Shown here: piece after piece, positions 10,019 through 20,096 of the stretch
Numbering within the stretch: the stretch's first letter is position 1
Layout of the letters: each line of letters begins with the position of its first letter
DNA from: an uncultured Candidatus Altimarinota bacterium
GTDB lineage: Bacteria; Patescibacteriota; Gracilibacteria; BD1-5; JAGOOR01
Reading direction: 5' to 3'
Assembly (NCBI GenBank): GCA_937924685.1
Contig: CALEVN010000025.1
Location: 62,001-126,000 of the forward strand
Length of the DNA stretch: 64,000 bases
Notes under the pieces: generated by a model
Seen by the model: only the letters and a program-made list of their open reading frames with translations
Databases searched by the model: none
Told to the model about the DNA's origin: nothing
Translations under genes and position numbers: made by a program

Positions 10019-11329
10019 ATGGAACCAATACCTCAAAATATTCCATCCGCTCCTCCCCTACCAGTAGCTCCAACAACAGCTCCAGTAAAAGGAAAAACAA
10101 TCTTCCCCTATAAAAAAATATTACTCTTTGGGGGAGTTCTTTTGGCTGCGATACTCCCAGTTATATTTTTCGTCTCATCTCTCAAGGATACTGACACAGA
10201 TATCACTCGTATTGCTCACCTCTCTCTCACAAAAGAACGTATAGATGATGCCATAAGAAGAGGCGTCAATATACCACTCCCAACAAACGCGCTCGAATTA
10301 ACCTTTTGAGAAGTAAAAATGTGATATCAGTGACGAGCTGGTAAAGATCTCTTTCTCGCTCTGGGTATGGAATTCCTAAAAGACCCAGAAACAGGAGAAA
10401 TGTATCATTATTTTATCAGACCAGATACAAAAGAATATGAGCTAGTTGCCCTTCTTAATGATAGTAAATATGCAAATTTCAAAGTTGGAGATACGCCGGC
10501 CTACTCTCTAGGATCTTCAAAATGACATGTTCTTATCATAAATTCAGGTAAAAATAAGTGACAGCTCGTTAGTTCAATCCTGAAAAATGCACAAAAAGTA
10601 GATCTCGGAAACGAGCAAAAGAGAAATCAGATAGGCTGGCAAGCACAGAAGAGCTGCCGAGAAATCCTAGAAAAACAACCAGATGCAACATCTGGAAAAT
10701 ATGTAATTCAAATGAATGAAAAACTCCTCACGGTCTACTGCGATATGAAAACAGCAGGAGGATGATGGACGTTGTTTTATGCAAATAATGGACATGCTAG
10801 CTCTGAGATAAAGATGTCATACGTTGATATGCGAGATGCTCTTGAAAAAGCTCCTATAGATAACATAGCCGAATATGATAATCCTAATTTAGCAGGACTT
10901 CTCGATTATAAATATTTTACAGAACTTGGCTCAAAAGAAATGCTCATCAGGAACCGGACTGGAGATCCGACAAAATGGGTCAAATTTTCTTTCACGACTT
11001 CAAACACACTCAACTGGGCGCTTGGTGAAAGAGTACTCGGGAAAACAAATAAAGGCTGTATGGATATTCCTGGGGATGCAACCTGGAGTATCATCAATCA
11101 AGATGGAAAAATCAAATATGATAATCTGAGCGCTATTATGACCAACAAAGGTGCGAGCTGGTGAGTGAGTCATGAGAACTATTGGTGTAATGAATTCATA
11201 GGTAATGCAAATCCTCAGATAGCATTTTACACCTCAACCGATGTGAATGATAGCGGTAGAACGCGAGGAACAGACGGTGTAGGATGAGCATGGGGTGGTG
11301 AAAATGAATATAGATATTTCATCAGATAG
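10019..11329 (+). CDS. Membrane-anchored protein with fibrinogen-like YCDxxxxGGGW domain
   Basis: 436 codons. A short Pro-rich cytoplasmic N-terminus (about 30 residues) is followed by one membrane segment (about residues 32-56) and a large extracellular part. Residues roughly 90-150 resemble a pilin-like or small beta module. Around residue 220 it has SCREILEKQPDATSGKY, then VYCDMKTAGGGWTLFY, the entry motif of fibrinogen-like C-terminal domains; bacterial forms are known as YCDxxxxGGGW proteins. The third G of GGGW is UGA (10763-10765). The tail has a conserved-looking W-G-VSHENYWCNEF segment. Such domains bind ligands or glycans in eukaryotes; the bacterial role is unknown. The next gene starts 3 bases after its stop. 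Confidence 0.78.
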
Positions 11330-11332
11330 AAT

Positions 11333-12724
11333 ATGAAAAAATGAATACTCATTATTTTTTTCATTTGATTCTTTTTGAGTCTATTTTGGCTCTGAAAAAA
11401 TAACACCATGCCTGTCGGTTATGACCATGGAGCGTATAGGGAATTCATAAATTTAATGCACGGAGGTGCTGATTATTATTCACTGAGACCCTATTTACAG
11501 GGACAGTTTGAACCATTTTCCGGTGTACTCTTCTACTACCTACGAAGCGCTATACCAACGAACTACATCCTTACATGGTTTTATGCTGCTGTATACCTCG
11601 GTATCTGTCTCTGGCTTCTTTTCATGGGGAAAAGGTCTAATAAATATACGCATGCATCTTATTTATGATTTGGGTTGGCATTTTTTTCCGTCATACAATT
11701 CAAGGTTATGTGGTGGGGATTTGGAAAAGAGATGATTGCTACTTTTTTCCTCTTATGAGCCATCAGATATAATAAAAAAATAGCTATAGCTACGATTCTG
11801 CTCTCAGCCTGTATAGCACTTCATAGATTAACTGGCTTTGTGGGTATTTTGTATTTCCTACTTCTTTTCTTAAAACAAAATAGCTCTCGAAAAAAATACA
11901 CAAGCATTATTCTTGTCTCCATCATCATCGGTGCCCTTACCTACTTTTGGACATGGGGGAAACACATTTCGCCATTTGTATGAAGAAAAATACAAGATTA
12001 CCTATTTTTGAAGTGACCATATGGGACATTATTTTCAGAGGGGGACTTCTGGTTTTTTCAGTCTTTTTTACTTACTTTTGGGCTTATAGGTTTTATCACC
12101 TCATATGTATACAAAAGAAAATCATATATATACAAAACACATCTTCTGTTGTTTTCCATCATAGCTTTCATGGTGATCACACATTGTATTGCTTACACAC
12201 GAATGGAGGCTTTTTTTGACCTGGCCCTTATACTTGTTCTTTCCCAGTTTCTTCCCCAGATTTTTTCAAAAAAAGTACTGGTATTCATTGTAGGTATTCA
12301 GGCAATAGTATGGACCTATCATTTTCATCTTCGTCATCAGCCTGGAATCACCGAAACAGAACTCAAAAAAATAGAAGTTCTACAAAAATATTTACCAAAA
12401 GAAGCAAAAATATTTTCACTTAATGCTCTATATATGCCTTGGCTACAAGGATATAGCCAAAAAGAAATCCTCGCTCCTTATATCGCTGGAAGTATAAAAA
12501 ATCAAGGATATTCCCTTGTATGAGCTATGCAAAATAAGGATATTCTCTGTCATTTTTTAAAAAAATCTCCAAAAAATACATATCTTTTTGTCGGAGAAAA
12601 GGAGAGATTTTATCCTTCTATACAAAATAACCCCTGCCTGAATGAGGTTATATACATAAACAAAAAATCTCGAGTATTTACTCTCAGTGATGATTATATG
12701 CAAGGATTCATGCCCCCACGATAG
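11333..12724 (+). CDS. Polytopic membrane protein, possible GT-C-type glycosyltransferase or polymerase
   Basis: 463 codons with about ten hydrophobic segments and a soluble C-terminal part of roughly 110 residues. The first loop (MPVGYDHGAYREF) contains an acidic D-H motif placed as in GT-C fold glycosyltransferases such as the PMT/ArnT group, where a first-loop aspartate is catalytic. I see no further diagnostic motif, so a family is not assigned. It follows the fibrinogen-like protein after 3 bases, which suggests it modifies or cooperates with that surface protein. Its 3' end overlaps the convergent rsmE by 47 bases. Confidence 0.6.
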
Positions 12725-13391
12725 CGGCTGTTTCTAAGCGTAAAATATTCTGATTAAAAGACCAGAGTGGTATATTTTTTTCTTCTAGAAATCTATTCTC
12801 AGAATGTGACCATCCCCCTTCAGGCCCAATCCATAGACCAATCATTCCGTCTCCTGTATTTTTTTTATCAATACTGACTTCTCCTTTTTGATGTGCTACC
12901 AAATGTCACATGTCTGGCATAACAGAAATCAATTGGTCAAGTTTTTCCTCGCTATAAGCAATATCTATCATTTCATTCCCTCCGCATTGCTCTAATGCCT
13001 CTCGGGCAATACTTGTAAGCCTAGATTGTTTTTGTGGTCATATAGCCGAAAGCTGGGAATATTCTCCAGGAAAGAATGTCAGTCTCGTCACCCCTATTTC
13101 TACGAGTTTTTGAACTATGAGCTCCATTGTTGACACCTTATTAGGGTAGGCTTGAAAAACATGGACAGCAAGTGGTCTTGAATCTAATCATATTGTGTCT
13201 TTTTTTACGAGACTTATTTCCTGTTTTTTAATTTCTATAATTTCATATACGATATCAGGCCCTCCTGACGTAAAAAAAACAACTTTTTCGCCTTTTTTCG
13301 CACGAAAAACATGCGCTATTTGATGATAAAAATCACGCTGTGATAGACGAAGATTAGCTGTCAGCGGAAAAGTAGCAAAGAAACGATGCAT
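12678..13391 (-). CDS. rsmE: 16S rRNA m3U1498 methyltransferase RsmE
   Basis: 237 codons. RsmE is a SPOUT enzyme that methylates N3 of U1498 in 16S rRNA. The N-terminal PUA-like part starts MHRFFATFPL; the core has KLVEIGVTRLTFF, AREALEQCGG, and the knot motifs LWIGPEGGWSHSE and LRLETAAIVGA. UGA occurs after the last alanine, extending the tail by nine residues to a TAA at 12678; a standard translation would stop there. The extension overlaps a convergent gene. A terminator-like hairpin lies just 5' of it, belonging to the upstream gene. Confidence 0.93.
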
Positions 13392-13421
13392 AAAAAATCC
13401 CGCTCATATTGAGCGGGATTC
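13391..13421 (-). terminator. Rho-independent terminator of the FKBP gene
   Basis: Stem AATCCCGCTC / GAGCGGGATT with a 5-base loop. On the minus strand it is followed by a T-run, and lies 20 bases beyond the stop of the FKBP gene and directly before the rsmE start. Confidence 0.85.
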
Positions 13422-13440
13422 TCTAGAAGTCAATATTTTC

Positions 13441-14214
13441 TTACGAAGCAGCACTTTCTGATTTCTTTATCTGAAGAAGTTCAAGCTCAAAATTGAGAGC
13501 TTTGCCAGCAAGTGGATGAGGGTTTTTCACCTTGAGAGTGACATCTTTGTCTGTCTTAGAAATGATTTCTTGCTTCTGTTTGATATCAACAGACACATTC
13601 TTTCCATCAATTTTTGTTACAGTTACATCACTTCCATCTGGAGCAATTCCGTGAAGCCCAACTGCTATTTTTTTACCGTAGAATATAGCCTTTGGATCAT
13701 TAATAGCCACAACCACATCATCTCCTGTTATAGAGAGGATTTTTAGACTTGCTTCTCCAAGTTTTTTTTCTACACCAACAGTGAGAGCGCTAAATGTTTT
13801 TTCTGCTTGAGCTTTTGGTATTTTTTGCTCAACAGTACCAATAAGAACATTGGCTGGAACTGTTTGAGAAATAACATCCTTAAACTGTGAAAGTGGAACT
13901 GTTTCCTCGGTGTATTCCTCACCATACGCATCTTTTGGTTCGATTCGGATTTTCTTTTTTTCACCAACCTTCATCGTGATAACAGCATCTTCAAATCCTT
14001 TTATTACACCATGTCGACCAATGACAAATTCAAGAGGAACATGACCTGGCTTGAGAGAAGAATCAAACTCAGTTCCATCGTCGAGAGTTCCGACATAGTT
14101 TACAGAAACAGTGTCTCCATCTTTCGGTGTAGGATTACCTGATAAAAATGGTATTTTAAAACTACAGCTCGCGAGAAGAACTGACACAAAAAGTATTCAC
14201 AGGGCTTTTTTCAT
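13441..14214 (-). CDS. FKBP-type (SlyD-like) peptidyl-prolyl isomerase lipoprotein
   Basis: 257 codons. The N-terminus MKKALGILFVSVLLASCS, with a UGA glycine in the signal peptide, ends in a lipobox (LLAS-C), so the protein is probably lipid-anchored on the cell surface. The start at 14214 is preferred to an internal GTG because only it supplies the signal peptide. The body begins PKDGDTVSVNYVGTLDDGTEFD and GVIKGFEDAVITMKVGEKK, classic FKBP, with a SlyD-type insert-in-flap region; a second SlyD-like half ends NPHPLAGKALNFELELL. It probably assists folding of exported proteins. Confidence 0.92.
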
Positions 14215-14323
14215 AAACAAAAATGAGAAAAAATAGAAAGTATCCGAATTATATAGAAATATATTTATATTAAAATAACTTTACTTGATTTTATAGCTTT
14301 TATTTGCTGGATTGTCCCTAATT

Positions 14324-15463
14324 TTATCTTTTCTGCAGCACTAATATTTCACGTCATACATACTGTCCTGGTCTCATATGGTAAATATACCTCTTCCCAG
14401 ATCGACATAAGGGGCTTACTTTCCATGATGTGGAAAAGTCTTCAAAAAGAGGCATATAAATAGCTTCTTTCCCTATATTCCAAAACGGTAAACAGCAAAC
14501 AAGTGTTTCTATATGATCGTTTTTATATGCTGATCGAAAAAAATTACCGTATAGTTGTGTTAATTCTTTTCTTTCTTCCAGAGCAGCACTGTGGTTTATT
14601 GTATGAGATGAGAAATTCTTACCGAGCATCCCCTCTGTCACAATGACAGTTTTTTGCTTGAGCTCGTGAGTATCTATCTTTTGAGCATCATGATGAAACA
14701 CTTCAATTGATGCATTTACATCTTTGGCACTTTGTTTTAGATTTTTCCCAGAAGAAATAACCATATCCTGAGATATGTCTGACCCCAGAAGAAAAGTATA
14801 TCCGCCATGAAGTGCCTCGATAAGAGTCGTTCCGAGTCCACAAAATGGGTCCCATAAAGCGTACGTTCTATCCCCTTGAGTCGCAAAATTAATCATCATT
14901 TGTGCCAATTTTGGTGGCATCATGCCGACAACCATAGATCGATCACGATTGATATCGCGTTCTGAATATGCCTCTATATCTTGTATCCAAATTGTTTTTG
15001 CGACATATGTGCCATCTCTATCGGGAACAATAATCAGCTCAATTCATTGTGTGATAAGTTTTTCATGAATAGTTGTCGCCGTTTTTATCCGTCAATTTTC
15101 ATGTTGTACGATTCGTATTGATGCGCCTTGCTCTTTGAGAACATCTTTTACCTTAAAAACAAGCTTTGAAAGAGACGGAATAAAGGAATCAATTCCTACT
15201 CTGAGTTTTTTTCACTCGGATACAAATTTTCCTATAAAATCAGCACAAAAAGAAGTAAGAGAATTTTTATTTACATTTTTTGCGATAATCTCACCTATTT
15301 TTATGGTTCCGCCCAAGCATTTGATTTCTCCGAGAATTGTTTCCTCTGGGCATGAATAAAAAGCGAAATTTCAGAAACGTTTTACGTCTGCTCAAAAAAG
15401 ACTTACAAGCTCTGCAAAGGAAAGATCTGGCTCTCGACCAAGTATAAAAATATAGCCTTTCAT
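14324..15463 (-). CDS. Trm11/THUMP-type RNA (guanine-N2) methyltransferase-like protein
   Basis: 379 codons. The N-terminal 190 residues resemble a THUMP-like RNA-binding part, starting MKGYIFILGREPDLSFAEL, a form also seen at the start of archaeal/eukaryal Trm11. The C-terminal Rossmann domain has MVVGMMPPKLAQMMINFA and DPFCGLGTTLIEAL, the SAM motif of Trm11 and the COG1041 methylases, then GSDIS. A D/N-P-P-Y type catalytic motif is not obvious; instead LVCCLPFWN is found at the matching position. tRNA G10 is the likely substrate by homology, but this is not certain. Confidence 0.72.
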
Positions 15464-15496
15464 ACCTGAATAGTAGAGATTTTTCCTATATTACAA

Positions 15497-15524
15497 AAAA
15501 ATCCTCCTAAAAAGGAGGATTTTA
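15497..15524 (-). terminator. Rho-independent terminator of the HU gene
   Basis: Stem AATCCTCC / GGAGGATT with a 5-base loop; on the minus strand it ends in a T-run. It starts 15 bases beyond the HU stop codon. Confidence 0.82.
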
Positions 15525-15538
15525 TCATCGAAAATCGA

Positions 15539-15811
15539 TTAGATTGACTCTTTGAAAGTCTTTCCAGATTTGAAAGATGGAGATTTGCTAGCAGCAATCT
15601 TGATCTTCTGTTTAGGATTCTGAGGATTAACACCCATGCGAGCCTTGCGGTGTGCAACACGGAATGTACCAAAACCAGTAATACCAACAGTGTCACCCTT
15701 TTTGAGGGCTTTTGTAACGACGTCAATAAACGCCTTGAGAGACTTCGCAGCAGCATCCTGAGAGAGGCCTGCAGCAGTAGCGATAGCCTTGATAAGGTCC
15801 TGTTTTTTCAT
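15539..15811 (-). CDS. HU-family DNA-binding protein
   Basis: 90 codons, the normal HU length, with no UGA. HU is a dimeric histone-like protein that bends and compacts DNA. The start at MKKQDLIKAIA is chosen from homology rather than an upstream in-frame ATG. The arm motif GFGTFRVAHRKARMGVNPQ is the family signature; the tail is KSPSFKSGKTFKESI. Long 5' gap of about 200 bases to the divergent VirB4-like gene. Confidence 0.95.
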   Translation of the reverse strand: MKKQDLIKAIATAAGLSQDAAAKSLKAFIDVVTKALKKGDTVGITGFGTFRVAHRKARMGVNPQNPKQKIKIAASKSPSFKSGKTFKESI

Positions 15812-16007
15812 AGAAGAAAGGGTTAAGAAATACAAGGACAAGGGAAGACTATCGATACAAAAACAAAATGCAAGCACTAAAAGCCCATTTTGAGGGAAAA
15901 ATCGGCTTTTTCCACTTTACAAAAATAACAAAAATGTTGTGGAATACACAAAAATAGGCCTAAAAGTTGAAACGGGCAGAAAAAAAGGGTATTCTATAAA
16001 AGAAGTT

Positions 16008-17921
16008 ATGACTACCCAATCACACACTACCCTGCTCGATATACTTACTCGACCCGTTACGGGCGACTTAGATATACAAGAAAAGGAATCAAAACACACT
16101 AGCACATCAAATACTGGTGCGACAAAAAAGAATACCGGTGGTTCTCGTGAACAATATGAACCACTGCCAGAGTATAATAATAGTAAAGAAACACCTGAGG
16201 ATATAAAAGAAGGAGAAAGAATCTATCATGAAGCTCTTGCATATATCAAAGATGCCATTGCGCCTGCTATGGTCAAAGTAACTCCACAAGATATACAAAT
16301 CAATGACACAGTTTGTAAGACGCTCTTTACTTATGCATATCCAGACTTTCTCGAAGGTAACTGGCTTTCCCCTCTTATCAACTGGGATAGTAAGTTCGAT
16401 GTATCGATGTTTATATACCCTACAGATGCACAGCAGGTCATGAAATATCTCCGTCGTCGTCTCACAGAACTCCAGTCTGAAAAATACCTCAACCAAGAAC
16501 GAGGTCTCACAGCAAATCCCTATACAGATGCTCAATTAGAAGACGTAGAAGAACTCCGAACACTCCTCACTCGTGGCTCTGAGAAGTATTTTCATTTCTC
16601 TATCTATATCACGCTTTATGCGGATGATCGAGATAAGCTTACAAAGCTCACCAATGATATACAGAATATGCTCCACGGACGTAATATCCTCACAAAGACA
16701 GCACTCCTCCGTGCAGAGCAAGGCTTCACAGCAACTGCTCCATTCTGTCGTGATGAGGTATCAGTCTATCGAAATATCTCTACTCGTGGCCTCTCGACGA
16801 CTTTCCCATTCACTTCTGCAACACTTTCTCAGGATGACGGGGTTCTCTATGGTATCAATACACATAATAACTCTCTCATCATCTACGACCGATTTCGAAC
16901 AGAAAATGCAAATATGGTCGTCCTTGCGAAGTCGTGAGGAGGTAAATCTTTTGCAGTAAAACTTGAAATACTCCGTAGTCTCATGCTCGGAGAGGATGTC
17001 ATTGTTATCGATCCAGAAAACGAATACAAGGCTCTCGTCAATACTGTTGGCGGAAGTTATCTCAACGTCAGCATCAATGCCACCCAACGCATCAATCCTT
17101 TTGATCTCCCTCTTCCATTTAAGGACTACGAAAGTCATCCCGGCGATCTCCTCCGAGGTGGTATCATCAGTCTTATCGGGCTTTTCAAGCTCATGCTCGG
17201 AACTATCAGTGCCAATGAAGAAGCTATATTGGAAAAAGCACTCGTGACGACGTATAGTCTCAAAGGTATCACTTTTGAAGACGATGATGTCTCTGGAAAA
17301 GAAATCCCTGTGATGTCTGACCTCCTCTCTGTCGTAGAAACAATGGAAGGAGCAAAAGAGCTCGCTCAACGACTCGAAAAATATGTCAGTGGTGTTTTCG
17401 GTGGTCTCTTTACGCAGAGAACAAATATCACACTTGGTGAAGGTCTCCAGGTCTATTCAGTTCGAGATCTCGATGAACAACTTCGTCCTATCGCCATGTA
17501 TATCATCCTCTCTTATATATGGAACGTCGTCCGATCATCGAATCGTAAACGTCTCCTCGTCGTGGACGAAGCCTGGAATATAATGCAATACGAAGATAGT
17601 GGTAAATTCCTCCACGGTCTCGTCAAACGTGCTCGTAAATATCATCTCGGCGTAACAACTATCACACAGGATGTGGAAGACTTTATCGGAAGTGAAAATG
17701 GTAAAGCTATCGTCTCAAACTCTTCGCTTCAACTCCTCATGAAACAGTCTCCATCATCGATTGATGCCATGCAAAATGTCTTTAAGCTGACAGAACAGGA
17801 AAAATACATCCTTCTCAATGCTCCAGTCGGACAAGGTCTCTTTTTCGCTGGTACAGAACACGTAGGAATACAGATCCTTGCGAGTTATTTCGAGGAAAAA
17901 GTTATTACGACTGGATTATAG
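16008..17921 (+). CDS. VirB4/TraC-like conjugative secretion ATPase
   Basis: 637 codons if started at the ATG preceded by AAAGAAG; an upstream GTG at 15939 would add 23 residues. VirB4 proteins are the conserved hexameric ATPases of type IV secretion and conjugation. Walker A is AKS-G-GGKSFAVKLE, whose first loop glycine is the UGA at 16935-16937; then VIVIDPENEYKALV (the VirB4 DPE(N/G)EY motif), RINPFDLP, and LLVVDEAWNIMQ (Walker B). The C-terminal part ends with TITQDVEDF and NAPVGQGLFF. The N-terminal 60 residues are low complexity. The protein is smaller than canonical VirB4 and stands without other T4SS genes next to it. Confidence 0.9.
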
Positions 17922-18326
17922 CTTTGAACTCTTCCATTTCTCCGGTTCAAACGGTGAAATAATAATAATTTTTGGCTGAATGCTGTTTTCTTTGAGAAAT
18001 TTTTCAAGTCTCTCATCATTAAAAGATCTCTGATCATAACCGAAACAGAGGATGTCTGGTTTATGCTTGTAAATAGCTTCATACGGGGATTCCTCAGATC
18101 CCAGAAAAACATAAGTGGGTATACCTGAGTTTCATACTTTTTCTAATCGTACATTTTCTTTTTCCCGGGGTAGTCTTCCTTTAATCTTTGATACCGTTAC
18201 ATCGCGAGCAATAATAGTTATAAGTTCATCTCCTAATTTTCTGGCTTCAGAAAGATAATATACATGGCCTGGATGAAACATATCAAATGTACCAAAGGTC
18301 ATGACAAGTTTTCCCCTTTTTTTCAT
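17916..18326 (-). CDS. TagD-like cytidylyltransferase (nucleotidyltransferase fold)
   Basis: 136 codons. The sequence opens with KLVMTFGTFDMFHPGHVYYL, containing the H-x-G-H catalytic motif of glycerol-3-phosphate cytidylyltransferase and related FAD synthetases; it continues DELITIIARD and ends with FGYDQRSF and the small C-terminal part. TagD enzymes make CDP-glycerol; archaeal relatives make FAD or CDP-inositol precursors, so the substrate is open. One UGA (LEKV-G-NSG). Its tail overlaps the VirB4-like gene by six bases. It follows the small membrane gene by seven bases. Confidence 0.82.
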
Positions 18327-18333
18327 GACTGTC

Positions 18334-18696
18334 TTAATGAACAGATTTTTTATGTTCTATGTCCATTCCGGGAGAAGAGCGGCGATTTTTGTGTTTCATG
18401 GAATCCTCTTTTTGAAATTCAGAATCTAGACGGAAAAATTCGTCCTCAAATACTTGCTCAAAAATAGTTTTCTGAGGTCTGAGGAGGAGATAAACAAATA
18501 TACCAAGTGGAGTGAAAAAGAGAACGAGCAAGATACTAATAATCTGAAAAATAAGAGACTTTGTACGGTTCGTCACATCACGCACCACCCATACCACGAG
18601 ACAGAACCATACAACGAAAAAATACACGATAACTCACCTAATAATCATATCAGGATTGAGCCATGTGAGGATTGGAGAATTGAGAATTGCGTTCAT
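18334..18696 (-). CDS. Small two-helix membrane protein
   Basis: 120 codons. Two hydrophobic segments (starting VIVYFFVVWFCLVVW and IISILLVLFFTPLGIFVYL) linked by a basic turn, then a charged C-terminal tail. The layout resembles PLDc_N-type membrane modules but no catalytic residues are visible. One UGA in the first part. Operon partner of the cytidylyltransferase, so a role in lipid or envelope polymer metabolism is possible; that is inference. Confidence 0.6.
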
Positions 18697-18755
18697 ACAA
18701 ACGATTATAGATAAAATACTTTACAGACAACTTTTTTTAATAGAATAAGATTTTA

Positions 18756-18827
18756 ATGAAGTGAACTCCTCACAACATTAACTGAAAATGACGCACACCA
18801 GCTGATTTTTCTATTTCCTGTTTTTAA
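18756..18827 (+). other. Possible 23-codon peptide ORF or short RNA ahead of a terminator
   Basis: An ATG at 18756 opens 23 codons with three UGA, ending in TAA at the foot of a strong terminator hairpin. The presence of a + strand terminator here, with no larger + strand gene upstream, implies that a short transcript starts in the gap. It could be a leader peptide, a small RNA, or an attenuator for the next gene. I cannot tell which. Confidence 0.25.
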
Positions 18828-18852
18828 TTCCCCTGTTCAGGGGATTTTTTTT
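18827..18852 (+). terminator. Rho-independent terminator or attenuator
   Basis: Stem ATTCCCCTG / CAGGGGAT with a two-base loop followed by eight T. Located 13 bases before the start of the UGA-rich gene, so it may attenuate that gene. Confidence 0.75.
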
Positions 18853-18864
18853 AACTTATTTTTT

Positions 18865-19398
18865 ATGCAATCAAGAACACTCTTGAGAGAGACGGATGAT
18901 ATTGGATGAAATACTACGAGTGCTGGTGGGCACGTTCAAATAAGTGTTGTTTCAGACTTACCATCTGGTTGAGATCAGAATATGGCGACATTTAGGTTAT
19001 GACTTCAACAAGTGACAATAAATCCTAGCGGTGTTCTCGCTTCTCTCAGAACAATAAAGTTTACTGCTGGCAATATCGGCTACTCCAATCATATGGCAGC
19101 AGTAGTCCCCGAAGGACAACAACTCTTATGTTGATTAGCACGAAATGGAAAAGCAGAAGAAGTTATGGAAATTGTTCAGAGCATGGAAACTACATGAGCC
19201 GTGTGGAAGATAATACCTTTGTGCGAAGCTCTCATAGAAAATGGACAAGCAGAAGGCATATGGTGAATTGTGTGAGGGATGGATTTCGAAAAAGAAAAGC
19301 GGTGATTTTTCTGAGATCGTTATAAAAAACTTCTTTCTCTAATAAAAGAAAAATATAACACTCCTGAAATCTCGACAGCATTAGCTCAACTCAATTAA
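18865..19398 (+). CDS. Hypothetical protein unusually rich in UGA-glycine
   Basis: 177 codons containing nine in-frame TGA, ending in TAA. The standard code shows only fragments. With UGA as Gly it gives a coherent protein: a Gly/Ser/Thr-rich N-terminal half (IGGNTTSAGGHVQISVV) and a helical second half (GKAEEVMEIVQSMETTG, LLSLIKEKYNTPEISTALAQLN). No family recognised and no signal peptide seen. The flanking terminator at its 5' side and the trmD convergent gene at its 3' side isolate it as a single transcription unit. Confidence 0.6.
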
Positions 19399-19401
19399 TT
19401 C

Positions 19402-20049
19402 TTATTGTTTTCTTCTCCACTCTTTTATTTTCTTATGGTCTCCTGAGATGAGTACATCAGGTACCTGATATCCCATAAAATCAGCTGGACGAGTATACTG
19501 AGGATATTCTGGTTTTCATTCGAGTGCCTCTGAGAAAGACTCTTCATGAAGTGATGCCTCATTTCCGACAACGCCTGGGATAAGACGAACAATGGCATCG
19601 ATAAACACCATCGCTGCCAACTCACCACTACTGACAACAAAATCACCAATAGAATACTGTTCAAAAGAAAACATCTCAAACACACGATGGTCGACGCCTT
19701 CATAATGACCACAGAGAATGATAAATTCATCCTCCTCGAGCTCATCCGATAATTGTTCGATTTTTGCCTGTTTCATCCTCTCACCTCTTGGTCAGAGATA
19801 GATTTTTTTCATTCTATTTTCTGGGTCAATTGAGGTAATAGCACGATACATGGGTTCTATTTGTATCAAAGCCCCTGCCCCACCTCCATATGGTTTATCA
19901 TCAACTCTATGTTGTGCCTGAAGTGAAAAATCCCCGAGATTATAAAATACGGGCTCAAAAAGGCTTTTTTCTCTCGCTATACGCATAATACTCGAATCAA
20001 AATACGAGGTAAATGCACCGGTAAAATTCGTGATAATATGGATTTTCAT
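19402..20049 (-). CDS. trmD: tRNA (guanine-37-N1) methyltransferase TrmD
   Basis: 215 codons. TrmD methylates G37 of tRNAs with G36 and prevents frameshifting. Motifs: MKIHIITNFTGAF at the N-terminus, HRVDDKPYGGGAG, YL-G-PRGERMKQAKI (G is UGA), LCGHYEGVDHRV, IGDFVVSSGELAAMV, RLIPGVVGNEASL, and a final EYPQYTRPADFMG. The gene continues past a UGA at 19516-19518 to a TAA at 19402. It is slightly shorter than the usual 240-250 residues, the C-terminal helix being reduced. Confidence 0.95.
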
Positions 20050-20096
20050 AAACAAAGTTTATCGAAAAAGACAAAAACACTATTTTTTGTATTGTA

